Source: Rhodobacteraceae bacterium CCMM004 (GTDB lineage Bacteria; Pseudomonadota; Alphaproteobacteria; Rhodobacterales; Rhodobacteraceae). From it: DNA of 64,000 nucleotides. A model generated the notes under the pieces. The model was not told where the DNA came from, did no database searches, and saw only the letters and a list, made by a program, of their open reading frames with translations. Position 1 is the stretch's first letter. Each line of letters starts with the position of its first letter. Shown here piece after piece: positions 8,181 through 16,237 of this stretch. The DNA lies in NCBI GenBank assembly GCA_004005435.1, contig RZWH01000005.1, positions 124,001 through 188,000 of the forward strand, read 5' to 3'. Position numbers and translations under genes: made by a program.

Positions 8181-9061
8181 CCGCGCCGCCGCGCCCGTGC
8201 GATCAGCGCCAATCCCAGCAGCAGCATGGGCAGCGAGAGGAGCTGTCCCATGGTGAGCCCCATGCCCCCGGCGCCGATGGCGTGGCCCAGCGGATTGTCG
8301 GGCGAGACGAACTGGGCGTCGGGCTGACGGACGAACTCGACGGCGAAGCGCGCCGCGCCGTAGCCCGCCAGAAAGACGCCGGTGATCGCGCCGGGCCGCC
8401 TGAACCACCCGCGCCCGAACGCCAGCCACAGGAGCAGCACGCCCAGCAGCAGCCCCTCCAGCCCCGCCTCGTAGAGTTGCGAGGGGTGGCGCGCGCAGGG
8501 CCCCTCGACACCGGGACAGTCCTGCGCCGCGCGGCCGGGAAAGATCACCGCCCAGGGAACGTCCGTCGGCCGCCCCCAAAGCTCGGCGTTGATGAAGTTG
8601 GTGATGCGCCCGAGGAGCAGGCCGGGCGGTGTGGCGAGCGCCATGAGGTCGAGGAGGCTGAGGATCGGCACCGACCGGCGCAGGGCGAAGATCAGTCCGG
8701 CCAGGGCGACGCCGATCATGCCGCCGTGAAACGACATCCCCCCCTGCCAGATCATCGGGATCTCCAAGGGATTGGCGAGGTAATAGCCCGGCTGATAAAA
8801 CAGGACGAAGCCCAGCCGCCCGCCGACGATGATCCCCAGGATCACCGCGGTCATCAGCTCCTCGATGCTCTCCTTCGTCATCGGCGCCCGGGCGCCGGGC
8901 CAGAGGTCGGGCCGCTGCACCGCCGCGATCGCCAGCCGCCAGCCGATGAGGATCCCCGCGATGTAGGCCAGCGCATACCAGCGCAGGGCGAGGACGACCC
9001 CGCCGATCTCGATGGAGAACAGCTCGGGCGAGATGTCCGGGAAGGGGATGGCAAGCTGCAT
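8177..9061 (-). CDS. lgt: Prolipoprotein diacylglyceryl transferase
   Basis: 294 residues with about seven membrane helices. Lgt transfers diacylglycerol from phosphatidylglycerol to the lipobox Cys of prelipoproteins at the inner membrane. Diagnostic pieces are HGGMIG (112-117) and the Lgt signature [14 protein letters not shown] (151-164). ATG 9061 ([15 protein letters not shown]) is the canonical start. It heads the lgt-midA-pgeF operon and diverges from ubiK across 90 bp. Confidence 0.97.
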   Translation of the reverse strand: MQLAIPFPDISPELFSIEIGGVVLALRWYALAYIAGILIGWRLAIAAVQRPDLWPGARAPMTKESIEELMTAVILGIIVGGRLGFVLFYQPGYYLANPLEIPMIWQGGMSFHGGMIGVALAGLIFALRRSVPILSLLDLMALATPPGLLLGRITNFINAELWGRPTDVPWAVIFPGRAAQDCPGVEGPCARHPSQLYEAGLEGLLLGVLLLWLAFGRGWFRRPGAITGVFLAGYGAARFAVEFVRQPDAQFVSPDNPLGHAIGAGGMGLTMGQLLSLPMLLLGLALIARARRRG

Positions 9062-9151
9062 GGCCGGACTTGTGACCGCTGATCGGGCGAAGTCAACCTT
9101 GAGAATGCCGCCCCGCGGGGCCATATCGAGAGCGATCACAGGAGACGTGCG

Positions 9152-9400
9152 ATGCAGACCCGTAACAAGATGTTCGACGACCTTAGCCAGCTGGTGACCA
9201 ACGCCATGGGCGTGGCCCAGGGGGCCCGCGACGAGGCCGAGACCGCGGTGAAGGGCATGATCGACCGCTGGCTGGCCGACCGCGACTTCGTGACCCGCGA
9301 AGAGTTCGACGCGGTGCGCGCCATGGCCCAGAAGGCGCGCGAGGAGAACGCCGCGCTGAAGGCCCGCCTCGACGCGATGGAGGCATCGCGCGACGGCTGA
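9152..9400 (+). CDS. ubiK: Ubiquinone biosynthesis accessory factor UbiK (BMFP family)
   Basis: 82 residues with an amphipathic N-terminus ([13 protein letters not shown]) and a C-terminal coiled coil ([16 protein letters not shown]), the standard size and plan of the YqiC/BMFP family. UbiK assists the Ubi complex in quinone synthesis. The ATG at 9152 follows an AGGAGA. Divergent from lgt, a neighbourhood I recognise in related genomes. A two-hairpin structure follows the stop. Confidence 0.88.
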   Translation: MQTRNKMFDDLSQLVTNAMGVAQGARDEAETAVKGMIDRWLADRDFVTREEFDAVRAMAQKAREENAALKARLDAMEASRDG

Positions 9401-9409
9401 GCCGCTGGG

Positions 9410-9455
9410 GCAAGGATTCTGGAAAATCCTTGCCAAGATCGTTGCAACGATCTTG
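9410..9455 (+). terminator. Double hairpin after ubiK
   Basis: The first stem is GCAAGGATT (9410-9418) with AATCCTTGC (9425-9433). The second is a 22-bp perfect palindrome whose left half is CAAGATCGTTG (9434-9444), followed by a run of C. The same two-hairpin plan recurs at 37018-37062, also just after a short gene. Probably a 3'-end or terminator module. Confidence 0.55.
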
Positions 9456-9672
9456 CCCCCGCCCCGGGGGCGACGGCGCGGCGATCGGCGAGGATCCGCG
9501 GGCGTGTTCCAGTGGCGCGGAGTCCGGTCGCCTCGTAGCCGCCGGGGAGGCATCGTCCGGTTGAGCGGGGCAGGATCGCCACGTCTCGACCGTCCGTGCC
9601 GCCGCCCGGAATCTCGTCCCGCCGAGAGCAAGGCGCGTCCTCGCCCATCTGCCCCGCCCGGCGGGCACCGCC

Positions 9673-9796
9673 GGGCAGCGCCGTCCCGCCCCCCCGGGGC
9701 GGCGCTTCTGGCGAAGGCGGTGCAGCCGCTCCAACGTGGATGCCTGCGTGTCCGACGTGCCCCGCCCAACCCCGCCCCGGCGGGACGGCGCTGCCC
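9673..9796 (+). repeat. Dispersed intergenic repeat, copy A
   Basis: Left arm GGGCAGCGCCGTCCCGCC (9673-9690) and right arm GGCGGGACGGCGCTGCCC (9779-9796) are exact 18-bp inverted repeats. The core GGCGCTTCTGGCGAAGG (9711-9727 region) is shared by all copies, and a CCCGGCGGG hairpin lies just outside the left arm. This is the best-formed copy. Confidence 0.8.
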
Positions 9797-9879
9797 TTCG
9801 CGCAATAGCCCTTCGCTTTCAGCCTGTCACCTCAATTGCGGCGTGGCTTCGCTCATCCGTCCCGCCTGGCGGACACGCC

Positions 9880-10042
9880 GGGCAGCGTCGCCATCGTCGC
9901 TCGGACCGATGGCGCGGCGATGGCGACCCCGCCCCCCGCCCGGGCAGGCGCTTTTGGCAAAGGTGGTTCAGCAGCCGCGACGCCGGTGCTGATGTCCCGG
10001 TCGCACGCCGTCCGACCGCGCCCCGGCGGGTCGGCGCAGCCC
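9880..10042 (+). repeat. Dispersed intergenic repeat, copy B (degenerate)
   Basis: Left end GGGCAGCGTCGCCATCGTC at 9880 and right arm GGCGGGTCGGCGCAGCCC (10025-10042) enclose a core GGCGCTTTTGGCAAAGG. An extra ATCGTC/GCGATGG palindrome after the left arm makes it longer (163 bp) than the others. Confidence 0.65.
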
Positions 10043-10077
10043 TTTGCGCCGTCCTCCACCCTCCGCCGCAAGGAGCC

Positions 10078-11040
10078 TCACACCAGCCCAGCGTCCTCCA
10101 GGAAATACCGCACATTGTCCTCGAAGCTGTCGTCGGCCGTCAGCCCCAGCGCCAGCGCCTTCTCGGGGCGGTAGTCGTAGCGCCAGCCCTGCACGATGGC
10201 GGCGATGTCGGGTTGCGGCTCCCAGCGGATGCGCTGGGCGGGCTCGGGCCCGGCCACGGCGGTCATCGCGTCGATCAGGTCCTGCACCCTCCAGCGCCGC
10301 CCGGGCATGGTCATGTTGACCTGCATCCCCAGATCCGCCTGCTCCAGCTCCGCCCCGCGGATGAGATTCTCCACGCAGCGCCGCGGCGAGAGGTAGTAGT
10401 GCTCGAAGTCCGGGTCGACCGGGCACACCGCCTCCTGCCCCTGCAAGGGCTCGCGGATGATCGAGGACATGAAGGACGAGGCCGCCCGGTTCGGCTTGCC
10501 CGGCCGCACGCTGATGGTCGGCAGGCGGAACCCGCGCCCGCGCACCCAGCCGCGGCGGGAATAGTCGTTCAGGAGCAGCTCGCCGATGGCCTTTTGCGTG
10601 CCGTAGGAGGTTTGGGGCTGCAGGCCGGTCCAGTCCTCCACCGGATCCGGCACATCGCCGCCGAAGACTGCGGCCGACGAGGCGTAGACCAGCACGGGCG
10701 TGGCGCCCGTCGCCCGCGCCGTTTCCAAAACGTTGCGGGTGCCGTCGAGGTTCACCGCCATGCCGGTCTCGAACTCGGCCTCGGCATGGGCCGAGACCAC
10801 GGCGGCGAGGTGAAAGATGACGTCGGTGTCGTCGGCGATCAGCGCCCGCACCTCTGCGGCGTCCGAGATGTCGCAGGCCGCCGTGACCACGCTGAACGGC
10901 GCCGCGATGGCCTCTGGCGCGGCGAGGTCGGCCAGCGTCAGGCGTCCGATGTCGGCGCCTCTCAGCGTGCCGCGCTCCGCCAGCCGCCGCGCCAGCATCC
11001 CGCCGATGAAGCCGCCGCCGCCGATGATGAGAACGTTCAT
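10078..11040 (-). CDS. denD: NAD-dependent epimerase/dehydratase family, D-erythronate dehydrogenase-like
   Basis: 320 residues of the extended short-chain dehydrogenase fold. NAD-binding GGGGFIGG (7-14) and catalytic Tyr146/Lys150 (SYGTQK) with Ser121-122 are visible. It most resembles DenD, which oxidises D-erythronate at C2; other four-carbon sugar acids are possible. It is last in a minus-strand run LysE, sugar kinase, TRAP binding protein, denD, 58 bp after the binding protein, supporting a sugar-acid pathway. The usual DenD partners (OtnC, OtnI, DenK-type kinase) are not in the window. Confidence 0.8.
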   Translation of the reverse strand: MNVLIIGGGGFIGGMLARRLAERGTLRGADIGRLTLADLAAPEAIAAPFSVVTAACDISDAAEVRALIADDTDVIFHLAAVVSAHAEAEFETGMAVNLDGTRNVLETARATGATPVLVYASSAAVFGGDVPDPVEDWTGLQPQTSYGTQKAIGELLLNDYSRRGWVRGRGFRLPTISVRPGKPNRAASSFMSSIIREPLQGQEAVCPVDPDFEHYYLSPRRCVENLIRGAELEQADLGMQVNMTMPGRRWRVQDLIDAMTAVAGPEPAQRIRWEPQPDIAAIVQGWRYDYRPEKALALGLTADDSFEDNVRYFLEDAGLV

Positions 11041-11098
11041 GGGCCCCTCCCTGGTGCCGCCGCGGCGCGAACGACCCTGCGTCCGCGCCGCGCTGTCG

Positions 11099-12112
11099 TC
11101 AGTCGCCCAGGCCGATCCGGGCGATGAAGTCCTTGTGGCTCTGCACCATCATGTCGGCCTCGGGGGTGCGGGCCGCCCACGTGTCCCAGGCCCGCTGCGC
11201 CGCCTCGCGGAATGTCGTGCGGTCCTCGGCCGACCAGTCGTGGATCGTCACGCCCTGGTCCGGCAGTTTAGCCAGCGCCTCGCCGTTTTCCACCAGCGTC
11301 AGCATCATCAGGTCGAAGGCCAGCACCTTCTCGGCCGCGGTCAGGATCGCGCGGTGATGCTCTGGCATCCCCTCCCACACGTCGGTCCGGCAAGCCAGGT
11401 GGTCCGAGGACATGGAGTGGAAGCCGGGAAAGGTCGTGTGCTTGGCGATGTCGTAGATGCCCAGGCCCACGTTGACGGCCAGCGACGAGGCGTCGGCGCC
11501 GTCGATGATCCCGGTCTCCAGCGCGGTGAAGATCTCGGTGAAGTCCATCACCACAGGCTTGGCGCCCAGGTCGGCGAAGATCTCCGAGATGATGCCGGGG
11601 GGCGAGCGGAACTTGAAGTTCTCAAGGTCCGAGACACCCGCCAGCGGCCGGGTCGAGTTGAGCGACTCCTGGCCCCCCACATGGGCGCCGATAAAGGTCA
11701 TGCCGTGGGCCGAATACAGCTCCTGGATCGCCTCCTTGCCGCCGCCGAAGTTCACCCAGGCCTGATACTGCAACGGCGTCTCGTAGCCGCCCATGGTGTC
11801 GGCCACGAACATGAAGGCGGGGTTCTTGCCGGTCTGGTAGGACCCGTTGGTCATGTCGCAGTCGAGGATGCCCGACGACGCCGCGTCGAAGGTCTCGGCC
11901 GACTTCACCACGCTGGCCGAATAGAACATCTCGATGGCGATCTCGCCGTTCGACATGGTCTGAACGTTCTCGACGAACTCGGCGATCAGCCGGCCGGACG
12001 TGGATTCGGGGCTCTGGTGGTTCTGGATGCGCAAGGTGGTGGTCTGCGCGGCGGCGGCTGTCGCCAGCGCGGCGGTCAGTGCCGTGGTGAGTGTAAGGGT
12101 CTTGAGCGTCAT
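11099..12112 (-). CDS. TRAP transporter substrate-binding protein (DctP type)
   Basis: 337 residues. A signal peptide (MTLKTLTLTTALTAALATAAAAQ, cleavage after about residue 22) is followed by a periplasmic DctP fold, including the family region FKFRSPPGIISEIFADLGAKPV and TEIFTALETGIIDGAD. It would capture an organic or sugar acid for a TRAP permease. No DctQ or DctM membrane subunit lies in the window, so it must use a distant partner or act as a sensor. It lies between the kinase (20 bp) and denD in one likely operon. Confidence 0.88.
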   Translation of the reverse strand: MTLKTLTLTTALTAALATAAAAQTTTLRIQNHQSPESTSGRLIAEFVENVQTMSNGEIAIEMFYSASVVKSAETFDAASSGILDCDMTNGSYQTGKNPAFMFVADTMGGYETPLQYQAWVNFGGGKEAIQELYSAHGMTFIGAHVGGQESLNSTRPLAGVSDLENFKFRSPPGIISEIFADLGAKPVVMDFTEIFTALETGIIDGADASSLAVNVGLGIYDIAKHTTFPGFHSMSSDHLACRTDVWEGMPEHHRAILTAAEKVLAFDLMMLTLVENGEALAKLPDQGVTIHDWSAEDRTTFREAAQRAWDTWAARTPEADMMVQSHKDFIARIGLGD

Positions 12113-12131
12113 GGGATCCTCCCTGGTTCGA

Positions 12132-13046
12132 TCATGACTGTTGCGGGTCGGGGGGCGGCACCAGCGCGCCGCGGGCCCCGATGACGTGGGCGGCCAGCGC
12201 GCAGGCGCGGGCGACGGCCTCCTCGGGCCCCGCCCCGGTCAGAAGCGCGGTCAGAAACCCCGCGCCGAAGCTGTCTCCGGCCGCGGTGGTGTCGACCACC
12301 CGGGGGGCGGGGACGGTGGGGACCTCCGCGAGACCGCGCTCGCGCGACCAGAGCGTCACCGGCGCGCGGCCGTTCTTGACCGCCACCAGGTCCGCGCCGC
12401 CGTCGCCGTAGCGGCGGGCGCAGGCGGCCGGGTCGGCGTCGGCAAAGAGCGCGCCGTCCTCGTCGAAGGACGGCAGGACCAGGCTCGCCGCACGGCCCGC
12501 GGCGCTCAGCCCGTGGCGCATGGCATTCTCATCCTCCCACAGCAGCGGTCGGAGGTTGGTGTCGAAGGCGACGGTGGCGCCCCTTGCCCGCGCCGCCCCC
12601 GCGGCGTCGAGGAACGCCGCGCGCCCCTCGGGCGGCAGGATGGCCAGCGTGATGCCGGAGAAGTAGATCGCGTCGGCCCCCTCGAACGCTTTCGCCAGCC
12701 ATTCAGGATCGTCGGCCAGCGTCCGCGCCGCCGACTGCCCGCGCCAGTAGGAGAATCGCCGCTCGCCGTCCTCCAGCGCGATCATGTAGAGACCCACGGT
12801 CCGGTCGAGATGGCGCCGCACCGCCTGCGTCCCGATCCCCGCCGCCGCCATCTCTGCCAACATGTCGTCCGACACCGCGTCGCGGCCGACGCAGGTGGCA
12901 TAGTCCACCTCCCACGTCTGCGGCAGCAGGTGGCGCGCATACCACGCGGTGTTGAACGTATCGCCGGCAAAGCCGCGGCGGTAGAGGCCGCCGCCCTGAT
13001 CGCTCAACTCGACCATGCACTCCCCGGCGCAGATCAGTCGCGTCAT
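12132..13046 (-). CDS. PfkB-family sugar kinase, 2-keto-3-deoxygluconate kinase-like
   Basis: 304 residues. The ribokinase-type C-terminal motif DTTAAGDSFGAGF carries the catalytic Asp, and the N-terminus MTRLICAGECMVELS matches KdgK-like kinases. The likely reaction is phosphorylation of a 2-keto-3-deoxy sugar acid, which fits the dehydratase at 16238. ATG 13046 is preceded by GAGG. It sits 20 bp upstream of the TRAP binding protein and 10 bp after the LysE exporter. Confidence 0.85.
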   Translation of the reverse strand: MTRLICAGECMVELSDQGGGLYRRGFAGDTFNTAWYARHLLPQTWEVDYATCVGRDAVSDDMLAEMAAAGIGTQAVRRHLDRTVGLYMIALEDGERRFSYWRGQSAARTLADDPEWLAKAFEGADAIYFSGITLAILPPEGRAAFLDAAGAARARGATVAFDTNLRPLLWEDENAMRHGLSAAGRAASLVLPSFDEDGALFADADPAACARRYGDGGADLVAVKNGRAPVTLWSRERGLAEVPTVPAPRVVDTTAAGDSFGAGFLTALLTGAGPEEAVARACALAAHVIGARGALVPPPDPQQS

Positions 13047-13056
13047 CGCCCGGTCC

Positions 13057-13647
13057 TCACGTTGCCGCCCAGACGGCCAGGGCCACGACGCCCAACATCG
13101 CCGCGGCCATGGCCACGTTGATCGCCCGATGCGCACCCGGCGACAGGTCCAGCCGGTGCAACAGCACCCCGGCATAGAGCCAGGCCAGGTGGATCGGGAT
13201 CCAGATGACGTTGAACACGATCAGCTTGACCGTCACCTCCCACGCCAGGTTGTCGGGGGCAAAGGCGAAGGCCGAGAAGAGCGCGGTGTTGACCGCATAG
13301 GCCTTGGGGTTGATCGCCTGGAGCAGGAGGCCGTCGCGCAGCCCCGGCGGCGCCGTCGCCGCGATGAAGGCGACCCTGGACCCCGCGAACGCGATCCGCG
13401 CGGCGATGTAGAGCAGATAGGCGATGGACAGGCCCGTCAGCACCGCCCGCACCGTCGGCTGGGCCAGCACCAGCGCCGCCAGGCCCGAGATCACCGCCAC
13501 CGCCACCGCCGCGTTGCCCAGAAACAGCCCCGTGACGTAAGCCAGCCCGCGGCGGAACCCATAGGCCGCGCCCACGCCCGCCGTCGACAGCACCCCGGGC
13601 CCCGGCGTCGCGATCAACAGAAACACCGCCGCGGCGAAGGTCAGCAT
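13057..13647 (-). CDS. LysE/RhtB family exporter
   Basis: 196 residues, about six membrane helices, with the family's N-terminal ATPGPGVLS motif near residue 13 and a central NPKAYAVN motif. Members export amino acids or similar metabolites. It is the first gene of the minus-strand catabolic operon, 103 bp from the divergent dehydrogenase. A 16-bp operator-like palindrome lies 46-61 bp upstream of its start. It might relieve build-up of a pathway intermediate; the substrate is not determinable. Confidence 0.85.
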   Translation of the reverse strand: MLTFAAAVFLLIATPGPGVLSTAGVGAAYGFRRGLAYVTGLFLGNAAVAVAVISGLAALVLAQPTVRAVLTGLSIAYLLYIAARIAFAGSRVAFIAATAPPGLRDGLLLQAINPKAYAVNTALFSAFAFAPDNLAWEVTVKLIVFNVIWIPIHLAWLYAGVLLHRLDLSPGAHRAINVAMAAAMLGVVALAVWAAT

Positions 13648-13692
13648 TCAGCATGGCACATCGTCGCCGGGCCTTTCCTTGCGTCATGCAGG

Positions 13693-13708
13693 AAATGGTA
13701 TACCATTT
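13693..13708. promoter_or_regulatory. Perfect 16-bp operator palindrome AAATGGTATACCATTT
   Basis: The site is fully symmetric and lies in the 102-bp divergent promoter between the LysE gene and the dehydrogenase gene. Its core TGGTATACCA recurs at 16166-16175 before the dehydratase gene. This sequence type matches operators I know for GntR-family (FCD, UxuR/ExuR-like) regulators of sugar-acid use. A second small palindrome, CTTGCG-CT-CGCAAG, follows at 13710-13723. Confidence 0.7.
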
Positions 13709-13749
13709 TCTTGCGCTCGCAAGGCGAACCTGCGGCAGGGAGGACAGGC

Positions 13750-14694
13750 ATGGCGGACAGCGGCAAGCCGGCGATCGGCTTCATCGGGGTGGGGCATATG
13801 GGGCATGGCATGGCCTCGTGCCTGTTGCGCGACGGTTATCCCCTGTGGGTGCGCGGGCACCGCAATCGCGCGCCGGTGGACGACCTGGTCGCCCGCGGCG
13901 CGACCGAGGCCGAGAGCCCCCGCGCCATGGCCGAGGAATGCGAGATCGTGCACCTGTGTCTGCCGAACTCTCAGAGCGTCGAGGCGGTGGTGCGCGGCGA
14001 GGACGGGCTGATGGCCGCCGGACGCAAGGGCCTGATCGTCGTCGACACCACGACCGCCGATCCGGCCTCGACCGAGGCGCTGGCCGCCGAGCTGGAGGCC
14101 CAGGGCATGTACATGGTCGACGCGCCTCTGGGCCGCACTCCCAAGGAGGCCGCCGAGGGCACGCTCGACGCCATGGTCGGCGCGGCGCCCGAGGTCTTCG
14201 ACCGGATCCGCCCGGTGCTCGAAAGCTGGGCCGGGACGGTCGCGCATCTCGGCCCCGTCGGCAGCGCCCACAAGATGAAGCTGGTGATGAACTTCATCGG
14301 CATGGGCTATGCCGCGCTTTACTCCGAGGCGCTGACCATGGCCGCCCGCGCCGGTGTCGCGCCGCAGACGGTGCGCCGCGTGATCGGCGGCAGCCGCATG
14401 GGCTGCGGGTTTTTCGAGACGTTCATGGCCGGCGCCGTTGGTCGCGAGGCCGAGGCGCACAAGTTCACCCTGGCGAACGCCATGAAGGACGTCCGCTACG
14501 GCGCGCAGATGGCGCAAGGGTCGGGCGTGGCCAACCCCATGGGCGCGGCGATGCTGAGCTACTACACCATGGCCGTGGGGCAGGGGCACGGCGCCGCCTA
14601 CGTGCCGACGCTGGCCGACCACGTGGCGGGGTTCAGCGGCGTGGACCTTGCCGGCGAGATCGAGAAGGGGGCGCGCGATGCTGACCGAGGATGA
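13750..14694 (+). CDS. Beta-hydroxyacid dehydrogenase (3-hydroxyisobutyrate dehydrogenase family)
   Basis: 314 residues. An N-terminal Rossmann motif GFIGVGHMGHGM (10-21), the substrate-binding stretch APLGRTPKEAAEG, and the catalytic Lys177 with Asn181 (GSAHKMKLVMN) mark the family that includes tartronate semialdehyde reductase, L-threonate dehydrogenase and 3-hydroxyisobutyrate dehydrogenase. In this setting a four- or three-carbon hydroxy acid is likely. ATG 13750 has GGGAGGA upstream, and the gene is just downstream of the TGGTATACCA palindrome. Its 3' end overlaps the PhyH gene by 17 bases. Confidence 0.88.
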   Translation: MADSGKPAIGFIGVGHMGHGMASCLLRDGYPLWVRGHRNRAPVDDLVARGATEAESPRAMAEECEIVHLCLPNSQSVEAVVRGEDGLMAAGRKGLIVVDTTTADPASTEALAAELEAQGMYMVDAPLGRTPKEAAEGTLDAMVGAAPEVFDRIRPVLESWAGTVAHLGPVGSAHKMKLVMNFIGMGYAALYSEALTMAARAGVAPQTVRRVIGGSRMGCGFFETFMAGAVGREAEAHKFTLANAMKDVRYGAQMAQGSGVANPMGAAMLSYYTMAVGQGHGAAYVPTLADHVAGFSGVDLAGEIEKGARDADRG

Positions 14695-15568
14695 CCGCGC
14701 GTTCTATGCCCGCGAGGGGTATCTCAAGGTCGAGGGTGCCCTGACCGGCGCGCCGCTGGCCGAGCTGCAGCGGATCACCGACGACCTGATCGAGCGCTCC
14801 CGCGACGTCACCGCCAGCGACGAGATCTACGACCTCGACACCGGCCACGGCCCCGACAGCCCCCGCCTGACCCGGATCAAGCTGCCGCACAAGCGCCACC
14901 CGGCCTACTGGCGGGCGCTGGCGGCGTCGCCCATCACCGAGGTGCTGACCGACCTCCTGGGCCCCGACACGGTGCTCCAGACCTCCAAGCTGAACTGCAA
15001 GGCGCCGGGCGGCGGCGCGGCGGTGGAGTGGCACCAGGACTGGGCCTTCTACCCCCACACCAACGACGCCATGCTCGCCTTCGGCCTGATGCTGGAGGAC
15101 GTGGACGCCGACAACGGCCCCCTCATGGTCGTGCCCGGCTCGCACACCGGCCCAATCCTGAGCCATCACCGCGACGGCGTGTTCTGCGGCGCGGTGGACC
15201 CCGCCGACCCGGACGCCCATCTCGACCGCGCCGTCACCCTGACCGGCCGCGCGGGCGACATGACCGTCCATCATGCGCGCACGCTCCACGGCTCGGCACC
15301 CAACCGCAGCGACCGGGCGCGCAAGATCCTGTTCTTCGAATGCCACGCCGCGGACGCCTGGCCGCTCCTCGGCGCGGGCAGCTACATCCACGAACTGGGG
15401 CAGGAGCGGTTCTGGGCCGATCTCCAGGACCGTCTGATCACCGGCCGCCTCACCACCACGCCGCGGCTCGCCCCCGTCCCCGTCGCGCTCCCCCTGCCGC
15501 CGCCACCCGACCGGTCCTCGATCTTCCGCATCCAGAAATCCGGCCGGGCCACCTCAGCCTTCGCCTAA
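14678..15568 (+). CDS. Phytanoyl-CoA dioxygenase (PhyH) family oxygenase
   Basis: 296 residues. The Fe(II) facial triad can be proposed as His119 and Asp121 (WHQDWAF) with His204 (ARTLHGSAPN), in the PhyH layout, so a 2-oxoglutarate-dependent hydroxylase is likely. It begins 17 bases inside the preceding dehydrogenase (ATG 14678), so the two are translationally coupled. A PhyH oxygenase is unusual in a sugar-acid block. It might activate an unusual substrate, such as a methylated or alkylated acid, before dehydrogenation; this is inference. Confidence 0.85.
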   Translation: MLTEDDRAFYAREGYLKVEGALTGAPLAELQRITDDLIERSRDVTASDEIYDLDTGHGPDSPRLTRIKLPHKRHPAYWRALAASPITEVLTDLLGPDTVLQTSKLNCKAPGGGAAVEWHQDWAFYPHTNDAMLAFGLMLEDVDADNGPLMVVPGSHTGPILSHHRDGVFCGAVDPADPDAHLDRAVTLTGRAGDMTVHHARTLHGSAPNRSDRARKILFFECHAADAWPLLGAGSYIHELGQERFWADLQDRLITGRLTTTPRLAPVPVALPLPPPPDRSSIFRIQKSGRATSAFA

Positions 15569-15582
15569 GTTCTGCGCCCCTG

Positions 15583-15610
15583 CTTCATCTTGGCAGAAAT
15601 ACCCCGGGGT
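15583..15610 (+). repeat. CTTCATCTTGG intergenic motif, copy 1
   Basis: CTTCATCTTGGCAGAAAT followed by ACCCCGGGGT lies 15 bases after the PhyH stop. Related copies are at 50448-50469 and 50628-50649. I recall similar motifs between genes in Rhodobacterales, but could not check this here. Confidence 0.5.
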
Positions 15611-15647
15611 CGCCTCTGACGCGCCTCTGGTCCGAGCGACAGAGGCG
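15602..15647. terminator. Palindromic region between convergent genes
   Basis: CCCCGGGG (15602-15609) and a stem CGCCTCTG (15622-15629) with CAGAGGCG (15640-15647) lie between the PhyH gene and the convergent exported-protein gene ending at 15673. Probably stops transcription from both sides. Confidence 0.45.
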
Positions 15648-15672
15648 ACGGCAGAGCCCCGGGACGTGCCGC

Positions 15673-16131
15673 TCAGCGTTCGGCCGCCCCCGATTGGAGC
15701 AGCAGCTTCACATAGGCGAGCCCCACCGCCGTCGCCTCGCAGCGGACCATGGCGTGCATCGCGCCCGTGTCCATCTCCTGCCGCAGGAGGCGCAGCTCCT
15801 GCATCCGCTCGCACTCCAACAGATTGCGCCGCAGGTCGTATTTCACCTCGACCCCGGCGATGGCGGCGATCTCTTCGGGTGCCTGTGCCCCGATCTCGTC
15901 CATCCGCAGGGCGATCTCGGCGGCCCAGTCCTCGCGCATCTCGCGGAAACAGGCGATGCCGGCCGGCGCGCCCTCCTCATACTGGAAACAGGCGGCCTGG
16001 GCGCGGTTCACGCAATCGGCCACCGCCTCTCCCGCTTGCGCCCGCTCGGCCACACAGGCGCGGGCAGCCCCGGGATCGGCGGCGGCGGGCGTGGCCAGGA
16101 CGGCGAGGCTCAGGACCAGGGGGCGCAGCAT
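15673..16131 (-). CDS. Exported cysteine-containing protein, LprI-like size
   Basis: 152 residues from ATG 16131, with AAGGA 8 bases upstream. A clear signal peptide (MLRPLVLSLAVLATPAAA) is followed by a helical domain with about six cysteines (AARACVAE, VADCVNR, AACFQYE, IACFREM, LLECERM, MVRCEA). That pattern suggests a disulfide-bonded periplasmic protein, reminiscent of LprI-type lysozyme-inhibitor relatives. Function not recognised. Divergent from the dehydratase across 106 bp containing a TGGTATACCA palindrome. Confidence 0.75.
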   Translation of the reverse strand: MLRPLVLSLAVLATPAAADPGAARACVAERAQAGEAVADCVNRAQAACFQYEEGAPAGIACFREMREDWAAEIALRMDEIGAQAPEEIAAIAGVEVKYDLRRNLLECERMQELRLLRQEMDTGAMHAMVRCEATAVGLAYVKLLLQSGAAER

Positions 16132-16165
16132 GGCGGTTCCTTTCACGGCGAATGGGCCTTGCATC

Positions 16166-16175
16166 TGGTATACCA
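16166..16175. promoter_or_regulatory. Operator palindrome TGGTATACCA upstream of the dehydratase
   Basis: A perfect 10-bp copy of the core of the 13693 palindrome lies 63 bp before the dehydratase start. The shared core suggests that both promoters answer to one GntR-type regulator, which is not encoded in the window. Confidence 0.65.
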
Positions 16176-16237
16176 AGCGCGGATCCTGCGTCCAGCGCCC
16201 GCCGCCGAGGCGCCGCCGAGACAGGGAGAGCGAGACC

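Larger units (their letters stand above)
9401..10077. other. Gene-free region holding two hairpins and two repeat elements
   Basis: I see no credible gene in these 677 bases; the open frames are GC-rich artefacts. The stretch contains a double hairpin (9410-9455), then about 215 bases without recognisable structure, then two tandem copies of the 18-bp-ended repeat element. It lies between the convergent genes ubiK and denD. Confidence 0.7.

Noticed and set aside
9673-10042. Possible CRISPR-like array from the two tandem repeat copies
   Set aside because: Only two degenerate units with long internal inverted repeats and no regular spacers; other copies are single and scattered.
9453-10174. 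Several long plus- and minus-strand open frames between ubiK and denD
   Set aside because: They run through the repeat elements, are Pro/Arg/Ala-rich without any family pattern, and lack ribosome-binding sites. High GC removes stop codons by chance.
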